A stretch of DNA of 64,000 nt from CAYLMG01 sp964493425 (GCA_964493425.1 CAZBMW010000007.1:1-64000); one strand, 5' to 3'. Shown: positions 51,258 through 61,042, counted from the first letter of the stretch. Translations and numbers: made by a program. Notes: generated by a model not told the origin, from the sequence alone.

Positions 51258-52364
51258 CTAACCAAGATTAATAGGCATTAAAACATACAAGAAGTCCTTG
51301 CCGCATTTGATAAGTCCGGGTCTGTCCGGCTGACCCAGCTCAAAGTCAAATTCCGGTTCAGGCATTACTCTTAAGGCGTCCATAATAAACTGTGGATTAA
51401 AACCTATTTCTATAGGCTTGCCCTTATAGTCTATCGTCATTTCGACCTGCGCATCTCCAGTCTCCGGAGCCCTGCAGGAAAATACAAGTGAGTCTTTTTT
51501 TATCGACAGCCTCACCCCCCTGGACTCCTCGCTCGTAAGCAGAGCTGACCTTCTGACCGCGCTGAGCACTGCCTCGGTCGGCAGGGTCAACTTTTTATCG
51601 TAATCAGCCGGTATTATATCTTCATATTTAGGAAACGTACCCTCAACAAGGTTCGAGCTTATAATAACGTTAGAGCAGCTCAGCAGAATAAGGTTATCAA
51701 CCAGCCTTACCGCAACAATATCTTTTTCAGTACCACCGATTTTACTCAGCAGAGACAATGTCTTAGAGGGCACTATTATCTTTGCGGTTTCCATTTTCTT
51801 TGATGGCGCAGATGTAAGGCTTACTCTGCTTCTAGCCAGTCTCCGGCCGTCTGTCGCGACCAACGACATTTTTTTGCCTTTTACCTCCCAGAGAACGCCA
51901 TTTAATGCATAACGCGTGCTCTCCTTAGCGGTTGCGAAAAGGCAATGCTCTATTACAGTTTGAATGTTTTGCAGACCTACTTCAATATCAGGCTCACCAT
52001 CGAAATCCGGGACCTTTGGGTATTGAGCGGCGTCCTGGCCATAGATAGTAAAATGGCTGTCAGAGCCAGTTATCTTGCATATCCCTTCTTTGGCCTCAAT
52101 AGCTAAAACTTCATCACTGCTTTCTCTCACGACAGATGCCAGCTTGTCGGCTGGCACGACTATTTCTCCACTTTCCTCAACCTGCACCTCTGGAACAAGA
52201 TAGTTTATACCAATCTCAAGGTCTGTAGCTCGTATGTGGACCTCTTTTTCATCAGCAGCTATCGAGACACAACGCAGTATAGGTTTAGGCGTGCGGCTTG
52301 GCACAACCGAAGTTAAAAGGCCAAGAGCCTCGGCAAACGCCGCTCTGTTGAAATTTAGCTTCAT
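51258..52364 (-). CDS. dnaN: DNA polymerase III sliding clamp
   Basis: 368 residues from the ATG at 52364 (GGAG 8 bp upstream). Three clamp domains are seen, with IRATDLEIGI, ATDGRRLARSRV and the C-terminal end DFLYVLMPINL, which is the typical M-P-hydrophobic tail. The clamp tethers polymerase III to DNA. It is followed by the DUF721 gene and gyrB; recF and dnaA are not in the window. Confidence 0.95.
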   Translation of the reverse strand: MKLNFNRAAFAEALGLLTSVVPSRTPKPILRCVSIAADEKEVHIRATDLEIGINYLVPEVQVEESGEIVVPADKLASVVRESSDEVLAIEAKEGICKITGSDSHFTIYGQDAAQYPKVPDFDGEPDIEVGLQNIQTVIEHCLFATAKESTRYALNGVLWEVKGKKMSLVATDGRRLARSRVSLTSAPSKKMETAKIIVPSKTLSLLSKIGGTEKDIVAVRLVDNLILLSCSNVIISSNLVEGTFPKYEDIIPADYDKKLTLPTEAVLSAVRRSALLTSEESRGVRLSIKKDSLVFSCRAPETGDAQVEMTIDYKGKPIEIGFNPQFIMDALRVMPEPEFDFELGQPDRPGLIKCGKDFLYVLMPINLG

Positions 52365-52891
52365 AATATATCTCCAAAAAGACATTGTAGTTTACATAAG
52401 AATTTTGCAATCTACAACTCTTTTTCGCAAAAAAGTTGCGTTTTTAGCTTACTTATTTGCTTCTAAACCTATGCTTTGGACAGCAGGAGTTTTGCATATT
52501 CTAAGAAGAGCTTTATGACATATTTAAGTTTGTGGTTTGAAATGCCGGGACGACTGTCTTAAGGGCGAATTTAGGCTAGGTAATAAGAATAATTATAAGG
52601 AACAAAATAATATCAGTAGTCTTCATATGTATCTGTGGGATTGTTAAAATAAGCCAGATTTGCTCGTAAGATGTTTGATGTGTTTGACTTATGTGACCTT
52701 TAAGCGTTTTTGTAATGTGGAATTCCTGTTATATGGTTTATTATTTTTCTTTTGTTTTAGCAGGATTAAACGAATGGTTATCAGTTGAGAGAAACCAAGG
52801 AGGGTTTTAACAGATTTTCTAACAGGCTACTCAAGTATTCATACGAGGCAAATTAAGGCGCAAAAAAATTTATATTCTCAGAAAAGATTGA
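52365..52891. other. Divergent intergenic region between dnaN and marR
   Basis: About 530 bp, AT-rich. It should contain the dnaN promoter on the minus strand. I looked for DnaA boxes (TTATNCACA) and found no cluster, so I do not call an origin. No coding frame was found. Confidence 0.4.
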
Positions 52892-52931
52892 TTGACAGGT
52901 TGGTTCGCTTATATATAGTTTACATATTAAC
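52892..52931 (+). promoter_or_regulatory. Promoter and likely operator of the marR gene
   Basis: TTGACA (52892-52897), a 16-bp spacer and TATAGT (52914-52919). The imperfect palindrome GTTTACATATTAAC (52918-52931) overlaps the -10 box, suggesting autoregulation. Confidence 0.65.
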
Positions 52932-52958
52932 CTTTTGCGTCTAATGAGAGGTTTTATT

Positions 52959-53432
52959 ATGACTCTTAATCAGGAATTAGGCCTGCGTAAAGGCATCAAG
53001 GTATTGGAGCACGAGGCGCTGCTTAATATTTACTACACCGCAACCTGCTTCAGGAAGAGGGCGACGGAGTTTTTCAGGCAGTATGGTCTAACAGACGTGC
53101 ATTTCAATGTTATGATGCTTCTGGCGTACCAGTCCGGTCCCGAGGGTGGTCTGAGCCAGGCACAGCTTAGCGACATGATGCTCGTCAATCGAGCTAACAT
53201 TACCTCGCTTATAGACAGGATGGAAAAGGCCAAGCTTGTTATGCGCACAGATGCAGCATCTGACAGGCGAAGCAATATTATAAAGATGACAACCCGGGGC
53301 AGGAAGCTGTTTAATACGGTTGAGCCGCTGTACGCCAAGCAGGTGAGGGAGATTATGTCGCGTTTGGGCGTAACGGAGCAGAAAAAGCTTATCTCAGCAC
53401 TTGAAAAAGTACGCCAAAAACTTAATGTTTAA
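52959..53432 (+). CDS. MarR-family transcriptional regulator
   Basis: 157 residues from the ATG at 52959 (AGAGG 7 bp upstream). The winged helix is evident in GLSQAQLSDMMLVNRANITSLIDRMEKAKLV and the wing DAASDRRSNIIKMTTRG (in pieces). A C-terminal dimerisation helix follows. MarR proteins usually respond to phenolic or acyl-CoA-like ligands. It is 33 bp before the giant dehydratase activator gene, which it probably controls. Confidence 0.9.
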   Translation: MTLNQELGLRKGIKVLEHEALLNIYYTATCFRKRATEFFRQYGLTDVHFNVMMLLAYQSGPEGGLSQAQLSDMMLVNRANITSLIDRMEKAKLVMRTDAASDRRSNIIKMTTRGRKLFNTVEPLYAKQVREIMSRLGVTEQKKLISALEKVRQKLNV

Positions 53433-53465
53433 TTTCTTTCGGTTATGAGTATCAGGGAGCCTTTT

Positions 53466-56400
53466 ATGGATGAGAAGTTGAAGTCGCACCGATTCTTGAC
53501 GGCAGGAGGTGAGCAGAGAATCACGGAGGCTCTGCGCAGCGGAGGAAAATTTTATGTCGGTATTGACATCGGCTCAACGAGCAGCGATGTAGTTATTCTC
53601 GATGAAGCAGGTAAGGTCGTATTCGACGATTATCGACGTACAATGGGGCGGCCGATAGAAACGGTGCGAGACCAATTGGCGCTTATTTTTGAGAGGAAAG
53701 GAGAATCTGACCTTGAGCTTTTTGCAGCGACGGGTACCGCGGGAAGATTTTTCGCTTCTTTAGCTGGAATACCATTTGTCAACGAGGTCCCTGCACAGGC
53801 AGCGGCAATAGGCAGGTTGTATCAGGATTTTGAGCAGGCAACTATAATTGAGATGGGTGGCCAGGACAGCAAGCTGATTTTCATCAGCAGGCAGGAAGGC
53901 AGGAGCAGGGTTCGTGATTTTGCTTTGAATACGGTATGTGCTGCGGGGACAGGTTCATTTCTCGACCAGCAGGCACAGCGGCTTGGGATAGATATCGAGG
54001 GTGAGTTTGGTGAGCTTGCGTTGCAAAGCAGGACAGTTCCTCGTATGGCCGGTCGTTGCTCTGTTTTTGCTAAGAGTGATATGATACACCTGCAGCAGCA
54101 GGCAACGCCGAACTGTGACATTGTAGCCGGCCTTTGCCTTGCGCTGGCGAGGAATCTTAAAAGTAATCTCGGCTGCGGCAGGGATTTTGTAAAGCCGATA
54201 GTTTTCACCGGCGGCGTTGCAGCTAATATCGGTGTTGTCAGAGCGTTTGAAAATGTTTTTGAGCTTGAGCAGGGTGAGCTTGTCGTGCCGGAGAAGCATT
54301 TTTTCACGGGCGCTATAGGGGCCGTTCTGGTCGCGAAGGGCCGTGAAAGGGCGGAAGGAGACGGCAAGGTCGAACTCGCAGTAATTGATGATTACCTAAA
54401 AGAGCGCGGCAGTGCTTTGAAACAGGCTCCGCGCCGGCCGATACTACAGAAACCGAAATTGCCGCCTCCGGAGAGCAGAGTTTATGAGAATCTGCTTGAC
54501 GAAGCGAATGAGCCGATAGATGCATATCTTGGCGTTGATGTTGGCTCGATAAGCACTAATGTAGCGGTCATAGATGAAAAAAAGAGGGTACTGGCCAAGG
54601 CGTACTTGATGACCGCGGGCAAGCCTTTAGAGGCGGTTCGTCAGGGTCTTGATATAGTAGGCAAAAAAGTTGTTGGTAAGGTAAATATCCTTGGAGCGGC
54701 TACAACGGGTTCCGGCAGGTACCTGACGGGCGATTTTATTGGGGCTGATGTGGTTATCAACGAGATTACCGCGCAGGCGGCTGGGGCGGCGATAGTGAAT
54801 CCTAAGGTTGATACGATATTCGAGATTGGCGGCCAGGACAGCAAGTATATTTCTCTTGAGAACGGTGTAGTTGTTGATTTCGAGATGAACCACGCCTGTG
54901 CAGCAGGGACGGGCTCTTTCCTTGAGGAGCAGGCACAGCGGCTTGGTATAAATATCAAGGAGGAGTTTGCGGAAAAAGCATTTGCGAGCGATGGGCCTAT
55001 AAAGCTCGGCGAGCGCTGCACGGTCTTTATGGAATCGGATTTACTCAGTTACCAGCAGCAGGGTGCCTGTACGGAGGATTTGGTTGCGGGGTTGAGCTAT
55101 TCGATAGTTGCTAATTATCTTAACAGGGTAGTAGGCAGGCGCAGGGTCGGTGAAAATATCTGTTTTCAGGGTGGTACGGCATTTAATAAAGCGGTTTGGT
55201 CTGCTTTTGAGCAGGTGACCGGAAAACCGATTATGGTGCCAGACCATCACGAGGTTACAGGCGCAATAGGTGCGGCAGCTATAGCGGCTGAGCGTATGAA
55301 AAACAAGGGCGGCAGGCAGAGTACGTTCAGAGGTTTTGAAAATATTGTTCATATTGAGTATAGCGTTGAATCCTTTAACTGCGAGCACTGTCCGAACAAC
55401 TGTGAAATTAAGAAGGTGCAGCTGCCCGGCTCTGAGCCTTTATATTATGGTTCCCGTTGCGACAGGTACAATATCAAGAAGAAAAAGGCGTCTGCGGTGG
55501 ATTTGGGTGCGTTCGAGTATCGTGAGAAAAAGATGTTCGAATATGCAGGGTTATCCAGCAGGTCCTTTGAGAGCCAGTCTTTGCCGGTCAATAAGAAGAC
55601 CGTCGGTATTCCGCTGGCGTTGATAGGTGTGCAGCTTTTACCTATGTTCAGCAGATTTTTCAAGGCGCTTGGTTTTGAGGCAGTGCATTCCGGAAAGACA
55701 AATAAGAGGATAATCCGCAAGGGCGTTGAGACCGTTACGGCTCAGACTTGCTATCCCGTCAAAGTTGCGTATGGTCACATACTGGAGCTTGTTGAGAAGG
55801 GAGTTGACTATATTTTTCTGCCAAGCATTGTGTCGATGACGGCCAATTTTCCCGAGAACAAGCATAACCAGTTATGTCCCTACGTTCAGACGCTTTGCTA
55901 TCAGATAAAGACGGCTTTTGCAGACAGGCTCGGCAAGACTAAGATATTGACAGTGCCGCTCAGGTTGGGTGAAGGAGATAAGCTTCTTTATAAAACATTC
56001 GGTCAGCTTAGTGCCGAGCTTGGTGTGTCGCGCCGGGCGGTTAAAAGAGCTGTTGATGAGGCGGTTGAGGCTCAATCAAATTTTGAGCAGGCGCTTAGAG
56101 ACAAGGGGGCGGAGATTATGGAGGCCCTGAAGCCGGACGAAAGACTTTTTGTTCTGGTTTCAAGGCCATATAACGGCTGTGATAACGGTGTGAATCTTGA
56201 GGTGCCGAAAAAGCTGGCTGAGCTTGGCGTGAAATTGATGCCGATGGAGATGCTCGACTTGTCAAAGGCTAAACTCAGTGATGAGTATCTTCACCGTTCT
56301 GTTTACTGGGTATATGGTCAGAAGATTTTGCGGGCGGCGGAGATAATAAAGCGTGACGAGCGGCTGTTTGCGATATATCTATCGAATTTCAGCTGCGGGC

Positions 56401-57836
56401 CGGATTCATTTTTGATGACGTTTTTCAGGGACATAATGCTGCCAAAGCCGGGTCTGCAGCTTGAAATTGATGAACACTCTGCGGATGCTGGAGTGATTAC
56501 GCGTCTTGAAGCATATTTAGAGAGCTTAAAGCACTATGAGCCTGAGAGGGTAAAGCGTGGACGTGATTTGGTACATAAGAGAGGCTCTGGTATGGAGGCA
56601 GGAAGGAAGTGGTACATTCCATATATGGGAGACAGCTCTTACGGTCTTGCAGCGGCTTTGAGGGCGTATGGTCAGCTGGCAGAAGTTATGCCGCTGGCCG
56701 ATGAGGTGGCTTTGATTGATGGGCGAAGCTATACTTCGGGCAAGGAGTGTCTGCCGTGCGCGATTACCACCGGTGATATGCTTAAGGTGGTAAAATCGGA
56801 AGGATTTGAGCCGAGTAAGGCGGGTTTCTTTATGCCAACGGCTGGCGGGCCCTGCAGGTTCGGGATGTATAACTGTCTGCACAGGCAGGTCTTGAGATAT
56901 ATTGATTGTTTGGACGCGGCTGTTATTGCGCCTAATCAGGACAGCAGCTTTTATTCTGAATTTACAAGGATTGCAGGGGTTAAGAGCACAACAAAATTCA
57001 GTAAGGATTTGTGGCTTGCAGTTGTTGGTCTTGATTTGCTAAGAAAAGTGATTTTACGATTGCGTCCTTTTGCAGTTGATTCGAAGGGGGCTGAACGACT
57101 TCATCGGGATTGTATAAGGCGATGGGAACAAGCTGTGGAGCGGCGAAGCAGTCTGAGTGAGCTGCGTGCCGTTATGGAGGTTTTTGCACAAGATTTTTCG
57201 GCACTTGATTTTGACCGTACGGCAGTGAAGCCGCGAATCGGGATAGTAGGCGAGATTTATGTTCGCAGTCATCCATTTGCTAATGATAATGTGATAAGCA
57301 GGCTTGAGGCGCTTGGAGCGGTCTGTGATTTGGCTCCGCTTGCGGAGTGGATTTATTATACGAATTTTACTCGTGCCCGGATGGCGAGGCGCAGGGGACA
57401 ATGGAAGAATTTGCTTACCAATGTTATTCAGAACTTTTTACAGATGAAATTGGAGAAGTCGCTTGCCAAGCCTTTAGAGAAGAAATTCGGCCCGCTGGCG
57501 GAGGAACCGGTTGAGAAGACCCTCCAGATGGCCAGCCCATATATCCATAATACGTTTGAGGGCGAGGCGATACTGAGCGTGGGCAAAACAGTTGAGTATT
57601 ATCATCAGGGCGTCGGCGGTGTTGTTAACGTTATGCCGTTTACGTGTATGCCGTCGACGATAGTGAGCACGCAGACCAGACGTGTCAGTGCCGATTGTGA
57701 TGATATGCCGATATTGAATCTGAGCTTCGACGGCCAGGAGGATTCGACCCTGACTACGAGGCTGGAAGCATTTGTTGAGCAGGTTCGTCAGCGGCGCAGT
57801 TGTAACGTGAGTATAGCTGAGCTTACGGCTGTATAA
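53466..57836 (+). CDS. Giant 2-hydroxyacyl-CoA dehydratase activator-like protein
   Basis: About 1,456 residues from the ATG at 53466 (AGGGAG upstream); an earlier ATG at 53445 is possible. It has two tandem BcrAD/BadFG (ASKHA-fold) ATPase domains. The first (about 30-290) has YVGIDIGSTSSDVVILDEAG, EMGGQDSKLI and NTVCAAGTGSFLD. The second (about 355-625) has YLGVDVGSISTNVAVIDE, EIGGQDSKYI and HACAAGTGSFLEEQ. A cysteine-rich linker (NCEHCPNNCEIK), a DUF2229 region and a HgdB-like C-terminus follow. ATP-driven electron activators of this type feed Fe-S dehydratases in anaerobes. The exact reaction is unknown. Confidence 0.88.
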   Translation: MDEKLKSHRFLTAGGEQRITEALRSGGKFYVGIDIGSTSSDVVILDEAGKVVFDDYRRTMGRPIETVRDQLALIFERKGESDLELFAATGTAGRFFASLAGIPFVNEVPAQAAAIGRLYQDFEQATIIEMGGQDSKLIFISRQEGRSRVRDFALNTVCAAGTGSFLDQQAQRLGIDIEGEFGELALQSRTVPRMAGRCSVFAKSDMIHLQQQATPNCDIVAGLCLALARNLKSNLGCGRDFVKPIVFTGGVAANIGVVRAFENVFELEQGELVVPEKHFFTGAIGAVLVAKGRERAEGDGKVELAVIDDYLKERGSALKQAPRRPILQKPKLPPPESRVYENLLDEANEPIDAYLGVDVGSISTNVAVIDEKKRVLAKAYLMTAGKPLEAVRQGLDIVGKKVVGKVNILGAATTGSGRYLTGDFIGADVVINEITAQAAGAAIVNPKVDTIFEIGGQDSKYISLENGVVVDFEMNHACAAGTGSFLEEQAQRLGINIKEEFAEKAFASDGPIKLGERCTVFMESDLLSYQQQGACTEDLVAGLSYSIVANYLNRVVGRRRVGENICFQGGTAFNKAVWSAFEQVTGKPIMVPDHHEVTGAIGAAAIAAERMKNKGGRQSTFRGFENIVHIEYSVESFNCEHCPNNCEIKKVQLPGSEPLYYGSRCDRYNIKKKKASAVDLGAFEYREKKMFEYAGLSSRSFESQSLPVNKKTVGIPLALIGVQLLPMFSRFFKALGFEAVHSGKTNKRIIRKGVETVTAQTCYPVKVAYGHILELVEKGVDYIFLPSIVSMTANFPENKHNQLCPYVQTLCYQIKTAFADRLGKTKILTVPLRLGEGDKLLYKTFGQLSAELGVSRRAVKRAVDEAVEAQSNFEQALRDKGAEIMEALKPDERLFVLVSRPYNGCDNGVNLEVPKKLAELGVKLMPMEMLDLSKAKLSDEYLHRSVYWVYGQKILRAAEIIKRDERLFAIYLSNFSCGPDSFLMTFFRDIMLPKPGLQLEIDEHSADAGVITRLEAYLESLKHYEPERVKRGRDLVHKRGSGMEAGRKWYIPYMGDSSYGLAAALRAYGQLAEVMPLADEVALIDGRSYTSGKECLPCAITTGDMLKVVKSEGFEPSKAGFFMPTAGGPCRFGMYNCLHRQVLRYIDCLDAAVIAPNQDSSFYSEFTRIAGVKSTTKFSKDLWLAVVGLDLLRKVILRLRPFAVDSKGAERLHRDCIRRWEQAVERRSSLSELRAVMEVFAQDFSALDFDRTAVKPRIGIVGEIYVRSHPFANDNVISRLEALGAVCDLAPLAEWIYYTNFTRARMARRRGQWKNLLTNVIQNFLQMKLEKSLAKPLEKKFGPLAEEPVEKTLQMASPYIHNTFEGEAILSVGKTVEYYHQGVGGVVNVMPFTCMPSTIVSTQTRRVSADCDDMPILNLSFDGQEDSTLTTRLEAFVEQVRQRRSCNVSIAELTAV

Positions 57837-57878
57837 TAAGGATGATGGTTTTCAGGAGCGGAGTGCGGTAGATTTTTT

Positions 57879-57907
57879 TCGACATTTCCTTGTGATTATC
57901 GTATAAT
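57879..57907 (+). promoter_or_regulatory. Promoter of rnpB
   Basis: TCGACA (57879-57884), a 17-bp spacer and TATAAT (57902-57907). Transcription would begin about 15 nt before the RNase P RNA. Confidence 0.65.
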
Positions 57908-57929
57908 ACTGTGTAGCTCTATGATAATT

Positions 57930-58443
57930 GATTGAGTGGGTCGGGCGGTCGCCCCTGCTGCTTCGATTTGCGAAGCAAAACGGCAGGGGAGGAAAGTCCG
58001 AGCAGGACAGGGCACGGTGGTGGCTAACAGCCACCCGGAGCGATCCGCGGGAAAGTGCCGCAGAAAATACACAGCCGATGGCCTTTCGGGGCACAGGTGA
58101 AGGTGAAAAGGTGCGGTAAGAGCGCACCGCGTCGCCGGTGACGGCGTCGGCAGGGCAAACCCCACCGCCTGCAAGACCAAATATGCTGAACGGATTTCTT
58201 TTATTAGGATTCCGTTATCCGGCCCGGGTAATATCAGCGGGTAGGTTGCTTGTCGAGAAATCGACAGAGCCGGCCGGTAACGGTCGGCCAAGTTAAATGG
58301 CCGCTATCCCGTACCTATTTTGAAGAATAAGCAGAAAGTTTTTGGTAAAGGTGTTGAGCTGTATCTATGTGTAACTTTTATTTTGGCTTGTTTTTCAAAA
58401 TAGGTGCAGGGATACAGAACTCGGCTTACAGACCCACTGAATC
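57930..58443 (+). ncRNA. rnpB: RNase P RNA, unusually long
   Basis: The catalytic RNA that trims tRNA 5' ends. The conserved core words are present: GAGGAAAGTCCGAGC (near 57990), the GGGCAAACCCC word (near 58155), AGTTAAATGGCCGC (near 58291) and ACAGAACTCGGCTTA (58414-58428). The ends pair as helix P1 (GATTGAGTGGGTC with GACCCACTGAATC). The length of about 514 nt exceeds the usual 350-420. The excess lies largely in a hairpin of about 110 nt (58305-58414) between P2 and P4. Confidence 0.92.
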
Positions 58444-58452
58444 TTTTTGAAA

Positions 58453-58486
58453 AAAACCGCCGGTTAACTAAGTTGCCGGCGGTTTT
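58453..58486 (+). terminator. Terminator of rnpB
   Basis: AAAACCGCCGG (58453-58463) and CCGGCGGTTTT (58476-58486) form a perfect 11-bp stem. The flanking A- and T-runs let it work in both directions, so it may also end the convergent lipoprotein gene. Confidence 0.9.
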
Positions 58487-58516
58487 CAATTTAACAAAGC
58501 TGAGAACAAAGGCTAT

Positions 58517-59332
58517 TTACCAGACATCCACCTCGACTTCTTCGATATCTTTCTCGAAATCGACTTTCCATTTTTTAATGTAAGAGCCTAGCTTGATTTT
58601 GACGGTGACTATATCGTATTCGACTCCCATCTGTATTACGCCTTCATCGAGGCTGAGGTGGCTGAATTTGACGCCAGAGACCGTGTTTATTTTTGCGACC
58701 TCAGCGGGCGAGCTTTGTAGTTTAGTTATAGCACCAGCGAGTGCCTGATTGGCCATTCCGCCGCATACCTGAATAATTTGATTGTCTTCGATGACCTGGG
58801 CTAAATCTTCTTGTGTGTTTTCCTGTACTTTTTTTAATATTTCGAGAAGCCTTGCGCTCGGATTACTGTAGGGTTTGCTAAGCATCTCTTTATCGATGAC
58901 CATAGAGCATTCGAAGAATGCATTTGCCCTCGGCTCTGCGAAGAGTGTTTTTGGCTTTTCATCTTCAATGAGCAGGTATTTGCGTTGAGCCATCGGCTCG
59001 TTCTCATCGAAGGCTGCCATTTTCAACCATTTTTTGTAGTCTTTTTTCTTTTGTCCTGTAACTGCGATTACGGTTTTGCTCTGGCTGAGCAGTTCATATT
59101 CAGGCATATACATCTCATCGAGGACGTCCGCGGCGTTACTAAGCCGCAGGCCAGTGCCGTAGTATCCGCTAATGATGTCCGCATTAGTCGGGGCAGTATC
59201 TTTTTTTACAAAGCCGATGAGGTCGGCAGGGTTGCCGCAGCCGATAAGGTTCAGGGCTATCAGGGTGAGGGCCGATGCGAGGAGGTGTTTTTTGATAATC
59301 CGGGTTTTTTGTTTAGTGGTTTTGTTTTGCAT
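58517..59332 (-). CDS. Putative lipoprotein of unknown function
   Basis: A 271-residue protein. A signal segment ends in the lipobox LNLIGC near residue 32. The rest is soluble and mixed (YLLIEDEKPKTLFAEPRANAFF, VQENTQEDLAQVIEDNQII) with an acidic end (DFEKDIEEVEVDVW). I do not recognise the family. It is 17 bp after ilvC on the same strand, and could be read through from that operon. Confidence 0.6.
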   Translation of the reverse strand: MQNKTTKQKTRIIKKHLLASALTLIALNLIGCGNPADLIGFVKKDTAPTNADIISGYYGTGLRLSNAADVLDEMYMPEYELLSQSKTVIAVTGQKKKDYKKWLKMAAFDENEPMAQRKYLLIEDEKPKTLFAEPRANAFFECSMVIDKEMLSKPYSNPSARLLEILKKVQENTQEDLAQVIEDNQIIQVCGGMANQALAGAITKLQSSPAEVAKINTVSGVKFSHLSLDEGVIQMGVEYDIVTVKIKLGSYIKKWKVDFEKDIEEVEVDVW

Positions 59333-59349
59333 TATTTGGCTCTCTAAAT

Positions 59350-60354
59350 TTAGATTTCTTTTGAATCAATCCAATTCATCATATTACGCAATTTTCTGCC
59401 GACTGTTTCAAGCAGGCAGTCGTGGTCTTTTTTGTAGAGCTGGTTAAACTTTTTCAGGCCTCCTTTATATTCAGCTACCCATTCTTTTGCGAAACTGCCT
59501 GAGGTGATTTCAGAGAGAATCTTTTTCATTTCGGTTCTTGTTCGCTCATCGATTATTCTCGGGCCTCTTGTCAGGTCTCCGTATTCAGCGGTGTTCGATA
59601 CGCTGTATCTCATATAGCTCATACCGCCCTGATACATAAGGTCGACTATCAGCTTCACCTCATGCATGCACTCGAAGTATGCCAGTTCAGGCTGGTATCC
59701 GGCCTCTACGAGTGTTTCAAAACCGGCTTTTATAAGCGAAGTAAGCCCGCCGCAAAGGACGCACTGTTCGCCGAACAGGTCGGTTTCAGTTTCTTCCTTG
59801 AAAGTTGTTTTTATGATTCCGGCCCGTGCTCCGCCGATACCATTTCCCCAGGCGAGGGCGGTTTTTAGTGCATCTGCTGTTTTATCCTGCTGGACAGCCA
59901 CGAGGCAGGGCACGCCGCCGCCCTTTTCGAACTCACTTCGAACCAGATGTCCCGGGCCTTTTGGTGCAATCATCACTATATTAACATCGGCAGGCGGGAC
60001 AATATACTTGAAATGAATATTGAAGCCGTGGCAGAAGCCGAGGGTCTGGCCTGCTTTTAGATTCGGAGCGATAAGCTTTGCATAGACGTCGGCCTGTACT
60101 TCGTCCGGGATGGTAACTATGATAAGTGATGCATTATCCATAGCGGTTTTAATATCGCCGGGCTGAAAACCGTGCTTGATGGCGAGCTTATAATTGTCGG
60201 TGTCTTTCAGTTCGGCGACGGCAACTTCGATACCGTTGTCCCGCAGGTTCAGGCTGTGTGCGTGTCCCTGGCTTCCGTAGCCGATGACTGCTACCTTTTT
60301 GTTCTTCAGTGCGTCGAGAGAAGCGTCTTTCTCGTAATAAATAGTCAGTGCCAT
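59350..60354 (-). CDS. ilvC: Ketol-acid reductoisomerase
   Basis: A 334-residue class I enzyme for valine, leucine and isoleucine synthesis. The N-terminal NADPH site is VAVIGYGSQGHAHSLNLRDNG. The catalytic core has TDLFGEQCVLCGGLT and the metal/acid residues in YFECMHEVKLIVDLMY. The ending is DSKEI, of standard length. It lies downstream of ilvN with a gap of 152 bp. Confidence 0.96.
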   Translation of the reverse strand: MALTIYYEKDASLDALKNKKVAVIGYGSQGHAHSLNLRDNGIEVAVAELKDTDNYKLAIKHGFQPGDIKTAMDNASLIIVTIPDEVQADVYAKLIAPNLKAGQTLGFCHGFNIHFKYIVPPADVNIVMIAPKGPGHLVRSEFEKGGGVPCLVAVQQDKTADALKTALAWGNGIGGARAGIIKTTFKEETETDLFGEQCVLCGGLTSLIKAGFETLVEAGYQPELAYFECMHEVKLIVDLMYQGGMSYMRYSVSNTAEYGDLTRGPRIIDERTRTEMKKILSEITSGSFAKEWVAEYKGGLKKFNQLYKKDHDCLLETVGRKLRNMMNWIDSKEI

Positions 60355-60506
60355 AATTCAAAATCCCCTTTATTATTAGATATTAAGCCGCTGGCCTGCT
60401 CTCTTACAGCAGATACTCAATAGTTATTATTATATTTGGGATGTTTTGTTAAGCAAGAAATTTACAAATGTTGTCTGTATTTGTACCGGCATCGGTGTTG
60501 GAATGC

Positions 60507-60995
60507 TTATGGTCCTCTTTTTTCCTGTCTGGGCATAGCGATAGTCCCCGTTCTGGCGACGCTTTTAATGCCGTACGGCCTGCAGACGTCGATAAAGGCC
60601 TCGATTTTTTCTTCGGGCCCGCTTATTTCTATCATAAGGAATTTCTGGCCGATATCGACTACTTTTCCTCTGAACATCTCTATCAGAGCGAGGATTTCGG
60701 GTCTTTTTGCTGGCGGCGCTGAAATGGCTATGAGCATCAGGTCGCGTACAATGAGAGGCTGGCCGACAAAATCCTGGACCTTTACGACGGGAACGACTTT
60801 TTCAAGCTGCTTTCTTACCTGCTCTACTACTCTGTCGTCGCCGACAACAACGATTGTCATACGTGAAAGGTCTGGCTCTTCTGTTCTTCCGACGACGAGC
60901 GAATCTATGTTAAAAGCTCTTGCAGCAAACATACCGGCGACGTGAGCAAGAACGCCGGGCTTATTTTCGACCAGTGCGCTTATTATGTGTTTCAT
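60507..60995 (-). CDS. ilvN: Acetolactate synthase small (regulatory) subunit
   Basis: A 162-residue protein. The ACT domain is at the N-terminus (ISALVENKPGVLAHVAGMFAARAFNIDSL in two pieces), with RMTIVVVGDD. The second half is the ALS-SSU C-terminal domain (DVCRPYGIKSVARTGTIAM). It gives valine feedback sensitivity to the large subunit. It lies 47 bp after ilvB. Confidence 0.95.
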   Translation of the reverse strand: MKHIISALVENKPGVLAHVAGMFAARAFNIDSLVVGRTEEPDLSRMTIVVVGDDRVVEQVRKQLEKVVPVVKVQDFVGQPLIVRDLMLIAISAPPAKRPEILALIEMFRGKVVDIGQKFLMIEISGPEEKIEAFIDVCRPYGIKSVARTGTIAMPRQEKRGP

Positions 60996-61042
60996 AATTA
61001 TTTCCTGCTATTGATATTTTTCAGCATTTACAGATTTAATTT

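Noticed and set aside
52365..52958. A replication origin upstream of dnaN
   Set aside because: No cluster of DnaA boxes and no clear unwinding element were found. Gene order alone is not enough.
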